Below, in pieces: positions 1 through 10,524 of a DNA stretch of 64,000 bases. A program made the position numbers and the translations under genes. Each line of letters begins with the position of its first letter. The stretch's first letter is position 1. The notes below the pieces were generated by a model. It worked only from the letters and a program-made list of their open reading frames with translations, was not told where the DNA came from and did no database searches. Source of the stretch: Ptychodera flava (taxonomy: Eukaryota; Hemichordata; Enteropneusta; Ptychoderidae); the NCBI RefSeq assembly GCF_041260155.1, contig NC_091930.1:18986841-19050840 (forward strand), read 5' to 3'.

Positions 1-2780
1 GTTACAGATAAGTATTATAAACGTGCCACCAGATACCACCAAAATCAATTCCATTAAATACTCAGTCAGCTGAAGTATTACATATTATATGATATGGCAG
101 CTATTCCGCAGATCATATTTTCATTTAATTGATAAATGGTAGGTAAACAGTTAATGTAATGGGAAAAAGTGTGTTTCTCGATACCTAAAATGCCGCCAAA
201 TATTAAGAATCGATCTCAAAGATGAGCAATGATAATATAAGTTAAGGCAACATGCCTGTTTTGCAACTCTTTTTCGGGTATCGATGATGTTTTGACTTCA
301 CTTTTGATATATATATGTTGCATTGAACAGTATTATATACAATTGATCCTTAAAATGTATCCAAAGACGCAAAACTTGGTCTCGCAAGCTACTTAGTAAA
401 TAGAGACATGATGTAATATTTTTGACATCATTATAAGCATTAAAAGATAAACTCCCTGTTTGCAATGTTCTTGAAATTTTTTTATCAGGTCAGATAACAA
501 GAGATTCAAATTCTGTGACTAATAAAACATGACCATACTCATCAAAATAGGTCTTAAAGAATGCTTGATTGGCAAAGATGCAACTCACACCTCACTAAAT
601 CTAAATTGGTGTTTGTAATGCAATTAAACCGCTCAAAGTGTTCTGAATTGGTACCAAATGCAAGAGGTTGGTATTCCTGCTGCCTATGAATGACACTTTA
701 GCAGAAACTAGACACTTGTTTGCATCATGACGGTTGCAAAGCTTAGGGTACAACGTCTGACGGATGACATGAAACCTTGTCGTCATTGTCAAATCAGAAA
801 ACCATACCCGCAATGATAAAGGTATTCATAGAATGACTCTGCCAAACCAACTTGCGGTCATATATTTAAAGGGCATCAATATTAAAGATCCTGCTGAAAT
901 TGACCTGAGTGACTAAATTGGTGGAAAGATAAACAAGACAGATGACTCAGGATGGCTCAAAGAGACCCAACAAGTCACTTTTCTGCAAGTGCAAAAGCAT
1001 GCTCAGCAAATTCGCCTCGAATAACTGAAGCTCATTTACTGTGGTTGATTGACAAATGATAAAATAACCCTTCACGCTGTATGGAAAGGTACAGTTCATT
1101 ACAATTTAATTTAAATAGATGGTTTGACAATTTATATGAATGAAAATGTGAATTCAATGACCTCTCAAATGGATCCAAACACATACAACCTTGTGTCGAA
1201 GATGCTAGATAAATCTTGTTGTAATGTTTTATGAAAGCATTACAGCGGCAATGTGGGATAAAATCCTTCCATTAGAAGTAAGATTTTTCCAGCTCAGAAA
1301 ACAAGTAATGAAACACCTGCGACCAATAAAACGTGACCAAACGCAACAAAATAGGTCTCAAGATTTCTAGGTTGGTTAAGATTCGACTCAATGTTTTTGT
1401 GGCATCCATTTGTGTGGCCATAATTGATACTGGGTGGTCATTTTTGCTTTTCATTTGTGCATTTTTGCTGAAATATTTTACATTTAATATAACGAAAGAC
1501 ACTTATCCTTCTACCTTGAACCCTAAATGTATTAGTCTTTAGGAAGCAATTTCAGCTCAGATATAAAATTTATATTTGATGTGGAAACCAGCTTAGCAGC
1601 CATCTTGGATTGTTAATATCAATTTTAGAGTATCATAGTTGATTTTACAGCAAATATAAAAATATATACCTATTCTTTGTCCCATAAAAACATGCTGAAA
1701 GACACCAAAATCAGTGGCATAGTGTATTGAGATATGACTTGTTACAAACTTAAAACAGATATTTCGATTTTATGCAAATTTTATGCAAATTCAGGGTTGC
1801 ACATGTCAGCTAATGAAAGATATGAATTGCTTTACCTAATATACCTTGCAAAAGGAGAGCAAAATGACTCCAACAGCTAGTCAATGAAATATTTTACATT
1901 TTATATAACGAAAGAAACTTAATCCCCCTGCCTTGAACCCTTAATGTACTAGTCTCTAGGATGCGATTTCAGCTAAGATATACCTTGATATTTGTTGTGG
2001 AAACCAGCTTTGCAGCCATCTGGATTGTAAGTATCAATTTCAGATTTTCATGTTTGATTTTACAGCAAATATAACAAAAGATACCATTTCTTTGACCCGT
2101 AAAACATGCCGAAAGACACCAAAATCAGTGGCATACTGTATTGAGATATGACTTGTTACATACTGACATCTTGGATTTTTTTGCAAATTAAGTGTTGCAC
2201 ATGTCAGCTAATGAGAGATATGAATTACTTGACCCAATATACCTTGCAAAAGAGAGCAAAATGACTCCAACAGCTAGTCAAATTGAGCTAAGATATGACA
2301 TTTTAACTGTTTTTGAGGTCGTCTTGGCAGCCATCTTGGATTATTTTTATGCAAATTAAGGGTTGTACAAATAAGGCAATGAAAGATATGAGTTCCTCAG
2401 CCCCATTTGCCTGGCAAAGGAGACCAAAATGACTCCAACAGCTTCTAATGGAGCTGAGATATGGCATTTTACCTGTTTTTGAGGTCATTTTGGCAGCCAT
2501 TTTGGATTTTTATGCAAATTAAGGGTTGCACATGTTCGGCAATGAAAGAAATGAATTTCTTGCCCTGTTTACCTGTCATACGACACTAAAATCATTTTGA
2601 TAACATTTCACAGAGCTGAGATCTCACCATTTACATATTTGGCGGCCATCTTGGTGGCCGTCTTGAATATATTAAAATGCCCAAGGGTGCCAGGGTGGCA
2701 TCATGCAGATCCTGATTCAGTAGGCTTTGAAGATACAGAAACCACCGAGAACCATGGTGGGGCCAAAATTTTTGGGTTTT
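1..2780. repeat. old non-coding repeat region with ~415-bp and ~170-bp tandem units
   Basis: I see no gene here. A block near 480-600 resembles one near 1290-1390 (shared words such as ATAAAACATGACC / ATAAAACGTGACC and AAAATAGGTCT). From about 1470 to 2290 a unit of about 415 bp occurs twice; each copy starts with GAAATATTTTACATT, then a version of CTTGAACCC, then GACACCAAAATCAGTGGCAT. From about 2250 to 2590 a shorter ~170-bp unit repeats (AAAATGACTCCAACAGCT, then GAGCTGAGATATG, then GCAGCCAT). Copies are diverged, so these are old duplications. Open frames in this stretch are short and look random. Confidence 0.6.
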
Positions 2781-2896
2781 GTGCTTCGGCACCAGACTAG
2801 TAGTAACGTACGCTCGCGCGACCTGCGCTGTGTCGTTTCACGGTTATTACGAAAATACCACAAGGGATGCACGAGGACATTGGCGCAGCGTATAGC

Positions 2897-3945
2897 CCGA
2901 CGCGACGTATCTCCATTGTATTAGTGGTTTATCTGGGCTATTTGCATTCTTTTCACCAGGCTATCATCGGCGGCTGTGGAAAAGCTTTTTACATCTTTCT
3001 GATCTATGGACAAATGTAAATTTCTTGCGAGGATTTGGGGTACATCGGGTAGTGCTCTGTTGTACGTCATAGGAAATACCACACGATTTTTGTTTTTCGC
3101 TTTCTTTTTTGGTTTTGCATATCTATTAAGTCTTGTCTATCTTTTTCTGTCAATCTTGCTGATTTGCTTCTGGACATTGGTCTCATAATATCCCCGGTGC
3201 ATTAGTCTTTGGATGATTTTTTCTCGGTCTCTTTCATAGTAGTCTGGTTTAGGGCATATTGTCTTTGGTATTAAAGCTAATGCATATGGTATGCTCTTTA
3301 ACACGCTTGGATGGTGGGCTGAATCTGCGTGCAGGTATTGGAATCTGTCTGTTGGCTTGGTGTACGTATCAGTTTCAATGAATCCATCTTTAATGCGGAG
3401 AGTAACATTTAAAAAGTTCACCTCACTCGTTGAATATTCTATTGTGGTTTGTATATTGGGATGTATAGTATTGGCTAACCTGTGGTATGCTTCCAGATTT
3501 TCTGCTCCGTGTATCCATATTCCCCATATATCATCGACGTATCTCCATTGTATTAGTGGTTTATCTGGGCTATTTGCGAGTAAAGTGCTCTCCCATTCTC
3601 CCATATATGTACAAGCATAATTCATTCCTAGGCGTGAGCCAATGGCAGTTCCCTCTGTCTGTATGTAATGTTTACCATTGAACGTGAAGTGATTGTTGTC
3701 AAGTACCAGTTCAATCATCTCTATGACATCTTTCGTTGGTGGCTGTCTGTTTATTCTGTTGTCAAGGGCATTTTTGCAGGCCTTTATCCCCTCTTCCTTA
3801 GGAACGCTCGGATAAAGCGCTTTTACGTCCATGCAGTACATAATGGTGTTTGGTGGTATGGTGGTAATGTTTTCATATGAAATGCAGATTTCATAATGAT
3901 TTTCACACTTTGCAAAACAGAGTTTCAATTTGCAAAACATCCAGA
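2897..3945 (-). pseudogene. Penelope-like element reverse transcriptase, truncated, with one in-frame stop
   Basis: This is the reverse transcriptase of a Penelope-like retroelement (PLE). Reading from about 3940 downward, the RT blocks appear in order: MDVKALYPSVP (first catalytic Asp), TEGTAIGSRLGMNYACTYMG, WRYVDDIWGIW (the YVDD catalytic loop), then VNFLNVTLRI and YTKPTDR. The frame meets a TAG at 3137-3139. The same frame then runs on with TRLNRYAKPKKK and VVFPMTYNRALPDVPQIL, which match the usual PLE region after the RT, so the TAG is a single nonsense change inside a longer ORF. The N-terminal part is missing (frame unrecognisable above about 3900). The GIY-YIG endonuclease is also missing: after about 2950 the sequence jumps to a 43-bp copy of RT sequence. 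Probably dead. Confidence 0.9.
2899..2945. repeat. 43-bp exact repeat of the RT catalytic region
   Basis: About 43 bp (CGACGTATCTCC... to ...GGGCTATTTGC) occur here and again at about 3536-3580, where they encode SPDKPLIQWRYV of the Penelope RT. At this first site they abut unrelated sequence on one side and the end of the RT ORF on the other. The arrangement looks like a template jump or the edge of a partial tandem PLE copy. Confidence 0.85.
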
Positions 3946-4107
3946 TAACCCTAATGTATATCTCTGATAATTGAAGTTATGTTTAGTTCTTTTGTCTGTA
4001 TTTTGATAGGCAGAAAAGTAGTAATCCGGGTAGTAATCATCCTCTTTATTACTACTTTCATTTGTCCGTTGCTACAATTAACGTCAACATCAAATCATAG
4101 AGCCACA
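3946..4107. other. short non-coding spacer
   Basis: This lies between the truncated Penelope RT and the left end of a family-A repeat. I recognise no gene. Confidence 0.4.
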
Positions 4108-4689
4108 TCCCTGAAGCTACTTAGACATGGATGGTACAGAGGACATACGTAGTATAATACAAGATATAGTGAGTGCAGAGGTCTCTTGGCAATATTTCTA
4201 TAGTAGAAGAATTATTTCAGTAAGGATCATACATACTGCTATATACACAGACATTCATCATAGCCTGCATTCATGTCTAATCCTGTGTCTGAGTTATGCT
4301 TGGCTGTCCCCATGCTGTGATGATTTACTTAATCAATTAATGATCAGACAACTGTGTGTGTATCTTGATTTAACCTATTTGAAAACTAAGATACCAGTAA
4401 TACTGGAGTCTGTATTCCAAGTGGGGTGCATCTTGCCATATGGAATTAATCAGATTTTGGGTTTCATCCGTGAAATATTTGCTTAAGTTGGTCCACTATA
4501 TAAACCAGATATGAACTGAATGCTCACGTGTTTAAAATATGTATTGCAGATATGTGTAAATTTGAACCTTTGTCACATGTTTGCAACTTCATTGGAAGTG
4601 TTATGATCAACATAATGAATAATATTCACCACAGATTAATTCTAAATCCAAGTATATATCCCAAATCAGGAAAGTTCATTAAAATATGC

Positions 4690-5580
4690 AAATAAGGAAT
4701 TTACTGAAATGTTCTCATTAAATATGCAAATTAGGAATTGGCTGAAGTAAAAATGCTACATGACTTTAAATAATATTGTATCATAGTATCTTCAATGTAC
4801 AAAGCCTTAATTAGGAAAGTTCATTAAATTTGCAAATCAGGAATTGGATAAAGTAAAAATGCTTAATGACTTTCAATGTTGTATCATAGTATCTTTAATG
4901 TACATAGCAAGTTTCATCAAATTTGGTCTAGTAAATAAAGATAAATATCCCTAATTAGAAAAGTTCATTAAATATGTAAATTGGGAATTGGCTTAAGTAA
5001 AAAAGTTTAATGACTGTCAATAATGTTGTTTTATAGTATCTTCAATAGATGTAGTAAGATTCATTAACTTCGGTCGAGTCAATTCAGATATATATCCCTA
5101 ATTAATGAAGTTCATTAAATATGTAAATAAGGAATTGGCTGAAGTAAAACCGCTTAATTATTTTCAATAATGTTATACCATAGTATCTTCAATGTACATA
5201 GCAAGTTTCATCAACTTTGGTCAAGTCGATTCAGATATATATATCTAATTAGGAAGTTTACTAAATATGCAAATAAGGAGTTGGCTGAAGTAAACATCTT
5301 CAATGACTTTCAACAATGTTAAATCATAGTATCTTTAATGTACATAGCAAGATTCAACCTATTTGGTCAAGTTAATTCAAATATAAATCCCTAATTAAAA
5401 AGTTCATTAAATATGCAAATTAGGAGTTTGATGAAGTAAAAATGCTTAATGACTTTCAATTATGTTAAATCATAGTATCTTCAATATACATACCAAGTTT
5501 CGTCAATTTTGATCAAATCAATTCAGATATATATTCCTAATTAGGAAAGTTCATTAAATATGCAAATTAGAGATTATCTT
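4690..5580. repeat. ~146-bp tandem repeat, about six copies
   Basis: The phrase TTCATTAAATATGCAAATTA with variants recurs near 4711, 4820, 4964, 5110, 5257, 5401 and 5549. Most spacings are 144-148 bp; the first is about 109 bp, a deletion. Each unit also carries AATTGGCTGAAGTAAAAATG, GTATCATAGTATCTTCAATG and TTCAGATATATATCCCTAATTA. Copies are roughly 80-90% alike by eye. No coding frame runs through the units. Confidence 0.85.
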
Positions 5581-5960
5581 TCATGTCACCCCTTAATATC
5601 TTTCACAGCTGATATATCTTGGTGTGATCAACATTTGTAGCAAATCTCATCAAATTGTGTGCAGTCGTTCTCAATGTATATGTTTTTTTCTAAAATCATT
5701 AATTATGCAAATGAGCAAAAAGTAAGCAAGCCACACCCAACAAAAACTAATCAGTTCTTGCCATTTGCAAACTGAATCTATGTACCAGATTTGTGATTCT
5801 GATCTGATCAGCCGTTTTTGAGATATTGAGTAAACAGACAGACAGACGGACAGACAGACAGACCGACAGACACACAGACACACAGACAGACAGACATCGC
5901 TGCGACATATGCACGTGAGCAAAAAATGTCGTGCAACCTGGTGTGAACAAAGTGTATGGC
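5580..5960. repeat. dispersed repeat ending in a (GACA)n microsatellite
   Basis: A non-coding segment with the phrase GATCAGCCGTTTTTGAGATA leads into a CAGA/GACA microsatellite at about 5835-5897. This layout (unique head, short motif, simple-repeat tail) is common in marine-invertebrate non-autonomous elements. No ORF of interest. Confidence 0.5.
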
Positions 5961-6884
5961 TTATAGGTCGCCCATGCAGACTTGTACATCAAACTGCAAA
6001 GCTATCAGACAAGCAATATTTGAGGAGACGTTTTACCAAAATTGGCAAAAATTGCCCAAAAATACAAAATTAAGTATTACCAGACTGCATGAAATCAGAG
6101 CACTCCTAAGGGAACTAACTGTATACCAAATATTAAAGCTGTCCGACCAGTGGTTTTGCAGAAACAAATGAGTTAACAGCCGATAGAGGTCTGCTATGTC
6201 ATGTCAAGCATAACTATTTGTGATACCTGTTGATGAAGAAGGTGGATATCTTTGATAGCTCATTTTGGGGTGGCCTGACCAAAAATGGCAAAAATAGCTG
6301 CAAAAATACAAAACTGAAGATTTCATCATAATTTCAATAGATCACATTAAAATAAAGCCTAGAAACCTATATACCAAGTATCAAAGCTATCAGATGGGTA
6401 ACTTTTCAGAAACAAAGTTTTGACCACAAATTGCAAAAATTGACCAAAAATACAAGTATGAAGATTTCATCACAATTTCAATATATCACAGCAGTTAGAT
6501 ATATCCTCGAAACCTGTATACCAAATATCAAAGGAATCCGACAAATACTTTTTTAGAAACAAATTTTTTTATCAAAATGGCAAAAAATAGCCCCTTAAAT
6601 ACAAACTTGCAGATTTCATCTCAAGGAACCCATATACCATACCGGTATATCAAAGCTATCAGACAAATAGTTTTTAATAAACAATTTTTTAACCAGTGGA
6701 GGCAAGAAGAAGATGATTTTTTACCCAAAATAGCTTTTTTGAGCTAATTTGCATATTTTCAACGATATCAAAAAGAGAAAAAACAGTTTGTCATAATCAT
6801 ATTTTGCATTTTCACAGCAAGTATGAAGTCCATAGTACTGCAGTTCTCAAAATATTTTAGTTGACAGACATCCTCACAAACAGT

Positions 6885-6982
6885 CATACATACATACATA
6901 CATACATGCATGCATGCATATACACATACATACATACATACATACATGCATGCATGCATATACACATACATACAGACATACA
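6885..6982. repeat. (CATA)n / (CATG)n microsatellite
   Basis: Runs of CATACATACATA alternate with CATGCATGCATG just before the GACTGACGACGGA end of the family-A repeat. The same simple repeat sits at the same place in the copies near 18050 and 50040, so it belongs to the element. Confidence 0.9.
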
Positions 6983-7053
6983 TTGTACATACAGACTGAC
7001 GACGGATGGCAGGCTAATACCCATCCCAATAGCTTCTATAGACTATAGCTTAA

Positions 7054-7504
7054 AATGATTCGCTAAACACACTCTAACAATTAATTCCAAACTTTGCACA
7101 GTGACCCCAGATTTTTATTGTTGATTTGGTAAGAGAATGGTTAAAAGTTTCATCAAGGAAAGTTTGAACAAAAACTTATATCTTTCACTTTCGAGCACAT
7201 ACTACCTTAAAGGGCGGTAATTGCATATATGATAATTTTGTTTTCCTTTATTTATTTCAACTGTTAATGAAATAGTTTTCTTGTTCCCTCCTTAATGATC
7301 TTGAATCATAAGCTGTTCCTTTACATGTATAGTTAGCAATTATGGTTGATGATGCACTGCAGACATAATTAACACATGCAGTGAAAAAATTACTTCATGT
7401 AAATTTGCTGTTTTCTGTCAATCTAACAATTTGAAACTTGATTCTTGTGACAAACAGTGTATGTCAGATTTGTGTCAGGTTTTCCCTGGGTTTACTGTTC
7501 AACA
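7054..7504. other. non-coding stretch, nothing recognised
   Basis: AT-rich sequence between the family-A repeat and the long (TA)n tract. I see no gene, inverted repeat or tandem unit. Confidence 0.4.
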
Positions 7505-7505
7505 G

Positions 7506-7602
<97 letters not shown>
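7505..7602. repeat. (TA)n microsatellite, about 98 bp
   Basis: Uninterrupted TA dinucleotides. The apparent tyrosine/isoleucine ORFs across it on both strands are artefacts of the repeat. Confidence 0.98.
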
Positions 7603-7603
<1 letters not shown>

Positions 7604-7604
<1 letters not shown>

Positions 7605-8870
7605 AAAATGTATACAATGTGCCCTCCCAGTTATCATCATAATGGCTTTATGGCAACCTTTGAACTTGGGCACAGAGAGTACGGTTACACATTGTTGAGG
7701 ATTGAAAAATGGACTCACCAGAGCGCTCTCTAATGGCAGCACGTATCATGAGCGAAGCATACTGCCAACAGTGAACGGCCATTATCATATACCTAGATTC
7801 ACGTACCCTTGTAAACCTATGGGAAAAGGCGCTCTTACAGGTGTGTAATAAGTTGCCGTATCACGGACCGGCACACTTTGCCCAAATAAGGTAGTGTGCG
7901 CGCTTTTTCGAACTTTTTCGTTGTCGTTGCTACGCGCGTTGCTATCCACGTACATTCCATTCGAAGCACGTCAGCGCGAGATTCGAACCCGTTTCTATGC
8001 GCTTCGCTCGTAGTTTTGAAACAAATTGTAGACAGTTCGAATCTTATTCCGATCAAAATTGGTTTAAAACAAGTGCTTGATAGCCTCCTCTCAATCTTTT
8101 GCTAAGAAAGTGTATTTTAACGAGCAGGATCAACTACTCATCTGCGCTCATTCTGTAGTGACATTGGCGTTCGCATAGAACAAGCTCGTGACGCGTTCCA
8201 CAACAGAACAAATGACAACATCGTACATATTAATCCGCAAAGTTGCGTGGCTCATGTTTTTTTTAATTTACGCCCATAACTTTAAAAAATTTTTATGATA
8301 AATACTGAAACATATCACAAACGTTCAATAAGGTATATGATAAAATCTTTACGGCCCAGATAAGGGTTTTGCGGACCTCGGTCGTACGGCGTACGGGCCT
8401 CGCACGCTCGGGCCCTTCCGCCGCACAACCTCGGTCCGCAAAACCGTATCAGGGCCGTAAAGATTATTATTACGCAAGAGGCTGCCCAACAATCTCAGAG
8501 TGCTGAAAATGCTAAGCAGTGAGGGAAATACACAAAATGTATACAATGTGCCCTCCCGGTTATCACCATAATGGCTTTATGGCAACCTCTGAACTTGGGC
8601 ACAGAGAGTACAGTTACGCATTGTTGAGGATTGAAATATGGACTCACCAGATTGCTCCAACGGCAATACATACCATGAGCGAAGCATAGTGCCAACAGTG
8701 AACGCCCCTTATATTACGCAAGAGGCTGCCCAACAATCTCAGAGTGCTCAAACTGCTAAGCAGTGAGGGAAATACACAAAATGTATACAATGTGCCCTCC
8801 CGGTTATCACCATAATGGCTTTAATGGCAACCTCTGAACTTGGGCACAGAGAGTACAGTGTATATACGGT
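7604..8870. repeat. tandem/dispersed ~246-bp repeat, three copies
   Basis: The phrase AATGTATACAATGTGCCCTC, then ATAATGGCTTTATGGCAACC and GAACTTGGGCACAGAGAGTAC, occurs at about 7606, 8537 and 8783. In the last two copies it is preceded by ATTACGCAAGAGGCTGCCCA (about 8470 and 8714), giving a head-to-tail period near 246 bp. The first copy is separated from the others by about 700 bp of unrelated sequence containing the 8344-8465 foldback. No gene. Confidence 0.85.
8344..8465. mobile_element. small foldback (inverted-repeat) element
   Basis: The left arm AATCTTTACGGCCC and GTTTTGCGGACC (8344-8378) is mirrored by GGTCCGCAAAAC and GGGCCGTAAAGATT (8433-8465), so about 30 of 34 bases can pair. The ~55-bp interior is very GC-rich and CpG-rich against an AT-rich background. 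No coding capacity; probably a MITE or foldback repeat. Confidence 0.8.
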
Positions 8871-9169
8871 TTATATACGGTTTATATAAATTTTTGAGTC
8901 CCACTTTTTATGCAATGCAAACAGCTCACAAAACCAAACTCATCCACACACACACAAACAAACAAATATTACAATGCAAAAATACACCATACATTTGAAA
9001 TCACATTTATTAATTTTGGTGATAACTGAGGAACTCTATTCAACATATTTCTATTTCACAAGATCTTTCAAGTACACTTCATGTACAACCTTTCCTTCTA
9101 GCTTTATTATCATTAAAGTTTGTGACAGCTTATACAAAATTGAAATGTTGAATTGATCTACCTCAAGTA

Positions 9170-9919
9170 AAATCTTCGTAAGTCTAGACAAGTTAGCTGG
9201 TGTTAGACGGTTTCTTAACACAGGGAACACTGGATACTGGCATTACAACAGCAATTGCAGCTGGAGTACAATAATCTGTATCATCTTCCTTGTACTGACA
9301 TATTAACAATCTACAAAATTGCGGGGAAGAAAGGGTACTGTTGCAGTGCAACAGATACTTAAACTCAGTGAAACTATCTATGGCCCTTTCTCTATCTATT
9401 CTACCACTGAAATGAGTTACAAGTTACTCAAACTCCGCACTAGCATAGGAACAATAGCTGGGAAGTTTCTGAAGGTACCAGTACAAACTAGAGGTTGAAC
9501 ACTGTGTCAAAACACTGCAAAATATCCATATCATTCTGTGGAAATCTGTCAAATAAATTACAAACCAGCTCCTCAATATAAGTACTGCACAAATAATCAC
9601 TATCAAAATGTCTACATGTTGATCTCAGCTCTTTTCCCTTGTACTTGAAATCATGACAATCTTGGTTGAACTGAGTGAGATGTTTCATCATAGATGAATT
9701 AGCTGACACATCCTGAAGCAGTGAAGTAGCTGTCTGAACCTTTGGCTTTAAAACTGACAAGTCTACCTGATCTCTCTGAAATAACTTGCTGTGATTGGAA
9801 ACCACTGGCAAAACATCCATAAGTAATGCAGTGATAAATACAAAGCTGTAACTTGTGGTTTCTGCTAGCAAGCCCTTAGCAACAGAATTGTTACTTTCAG
9901 AATAAGGCGAGTGAATCAA
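9170..9919 (-). pseudogene. hAT-like transposase C-terminal relic (ZNF862-like)
   Basis: On the minus strand, residues read from 9919 downward include FITALLMDVLPVVSNHSKLF and VDLSVLKPKVQTATSLLQDV, then a stop at about 9488. This resembles the post-RNaseH region of hAT transposases and of hAT-derived ZNF862-like proteins (a 'LADVLP..LS.LSK.FQ...D.S.I.P' pattern). In another frame, 9420 to 9172 gives IDSFTEFKYLLHCN and AAIAVVMPVSSVPCVKKPSN, matching the C-terminal hAT dimerisation segment (usually 'A..VMPVSS..CER.FS'). The pieces are in order but in different frames, and the N-terminal zinc finger and catalytic region are absent, so this is a dead fragment. I am fairly sure of the hAT-like affinity, less of the subfamily. 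Confidence 0.65.
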
Positions 9920-10119
9920 ACATTGAAAAGGAACAAAGTGTTAAAGATTTTCATCGTCAATAGTTTGAAAGTGTGAGCCACAACTTCCTTATGTTCATGA
10001 AATTCCATGTTTGATCGCACTGCCGACCTTTGATGTTTGACATAAAATTATCACAACTCATCACAACTCATCAACCTGATAAAAGCAAATCGAACTTTCA
10101 TTCGCACACGCTGTACCTC

Positions 10120-10120
10120 A

Positions 10121-10163
<43 letters not shown>

Positions 10164-10170
10164 ATATCTA

Positions 10171-10231
<61 letters not shown>
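10120..10231. repeat. (ATCT)n then (TA)n microsatellite
   Basis: A run of TATC tetranucleotides passes into TA dinucleotides. Simple repeat only. Confidence 0.97.
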
Positions 10232-10235
<4 letters not shown>

Positions 10236-10296
10236 ATGGTTTGCTTGTCAATGCAGGCAAAGTATAGTGCTCAATGCATTTCTGCAGGGCGATAAT

Positions 10297-10427
10297 ACTG
10301 AGATTCTAGGAACTTGTAGTTGTCACTCGACAGGCTGTTTCATGCGCTAAGCAATCATCAGGAGCTGTTGATGGCTTAGCGTATGAAACAGCCTGTACAA
10401 TGACAACTACAAGTTCCTAGAATCTCA

Positions 10428-10429
<2 letters not shown>
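10297..10429. repeat. 133-bp palindrome with hammerhead-ribozyme-like arm
   Basis: The left arm ACTGAGATTCTAGGAACTTG ... CAGGCTGTTTCATGCGCTAA and right arm pair along more than 50 bp around a ~20-base loop (10353-10372). Read on the minus strand, the left half contains CTGATGA (10355-10361), GAAA (10338-10341) and GTC (10329-10331), spaced as in a hammerhead ribozyme. The right arm has a decayed version (CTGTTGA ... GAAA). The palindrome lies between (TA)n tracts and next to Penelope-like sequence. Confidence 0.85.
10330..10369 (-). ncRNA. putative type-I hammerhead ribozyme motif
   Basis: Minus-strand order is AGCTC - CTGATGA - stem II - GAAA - stem III - GTC - GAGTG. Stem I can pair as C-G, U-A, C-G and G-U. 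Stem III forms A-U, C-G and A-U around loop GCC, a minimal stem III as in Penelope-associated hammerheads. The cleavage triplet is GUC. Stem II is the weak point: three pairs (U-A, G-C, C-G) with a U-U in place of the usual G10.1-C11.1. Hammerheads with tiny stem III are known from Penelope-like element repeats, and PLE sequence is adjacent. Activity is not shown; it may be decayed. Confidence 0.5.
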
Positions 10430-10519
<90 letters not shown>

Positions 10520-10524
10520 TATTG

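Larger units (their letters stand above)
4108..7053. mobile_element. family-A repeat, composite copy 1
   Basis: The left edge TCCCTGAAGCTACTTAGACA matches the edge of the copy at about 16845. The right edge ATAGCTTCTATAGACTATAG matches the right edges near 18140 and 50110. The inner part (about 6190-6720) contains the family phrases GGTGGATATCTTTGATAGCT, ATTTCATCACAATTT and TATACCAA followed by CTATCAGAC, ending in (CATA)n and a GACTGACGACGGA tail. The ends are imperfect inverted repeats (AGCTACTATAGAC on one side, its complement on the other), as expected for a non-autonomous DNA transposon. Other repeats have entered it, including the 146-bp array and a (GACA)n-tailed repeat, so the whole span may not be one insertion. 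Confidence 0.55.

Noticed and set aside
3291..3880. Plus-strand frames of 64-109 codons
   Set aside because: They are antisense shadows of the Penelope reverse transcriptase.
6768..7058. Met-Tyr-Val-Cys repeat frames
   Set aside because: They are translations of the (CATA)n/(CATG)n microsatellite in the family-A repeat.
7431..7742. Several 60-100-codon frames rich in Tyr-Ile on both strands
   Set aside because: They are the translation of the (TA)n microsatellite and end soon after it.
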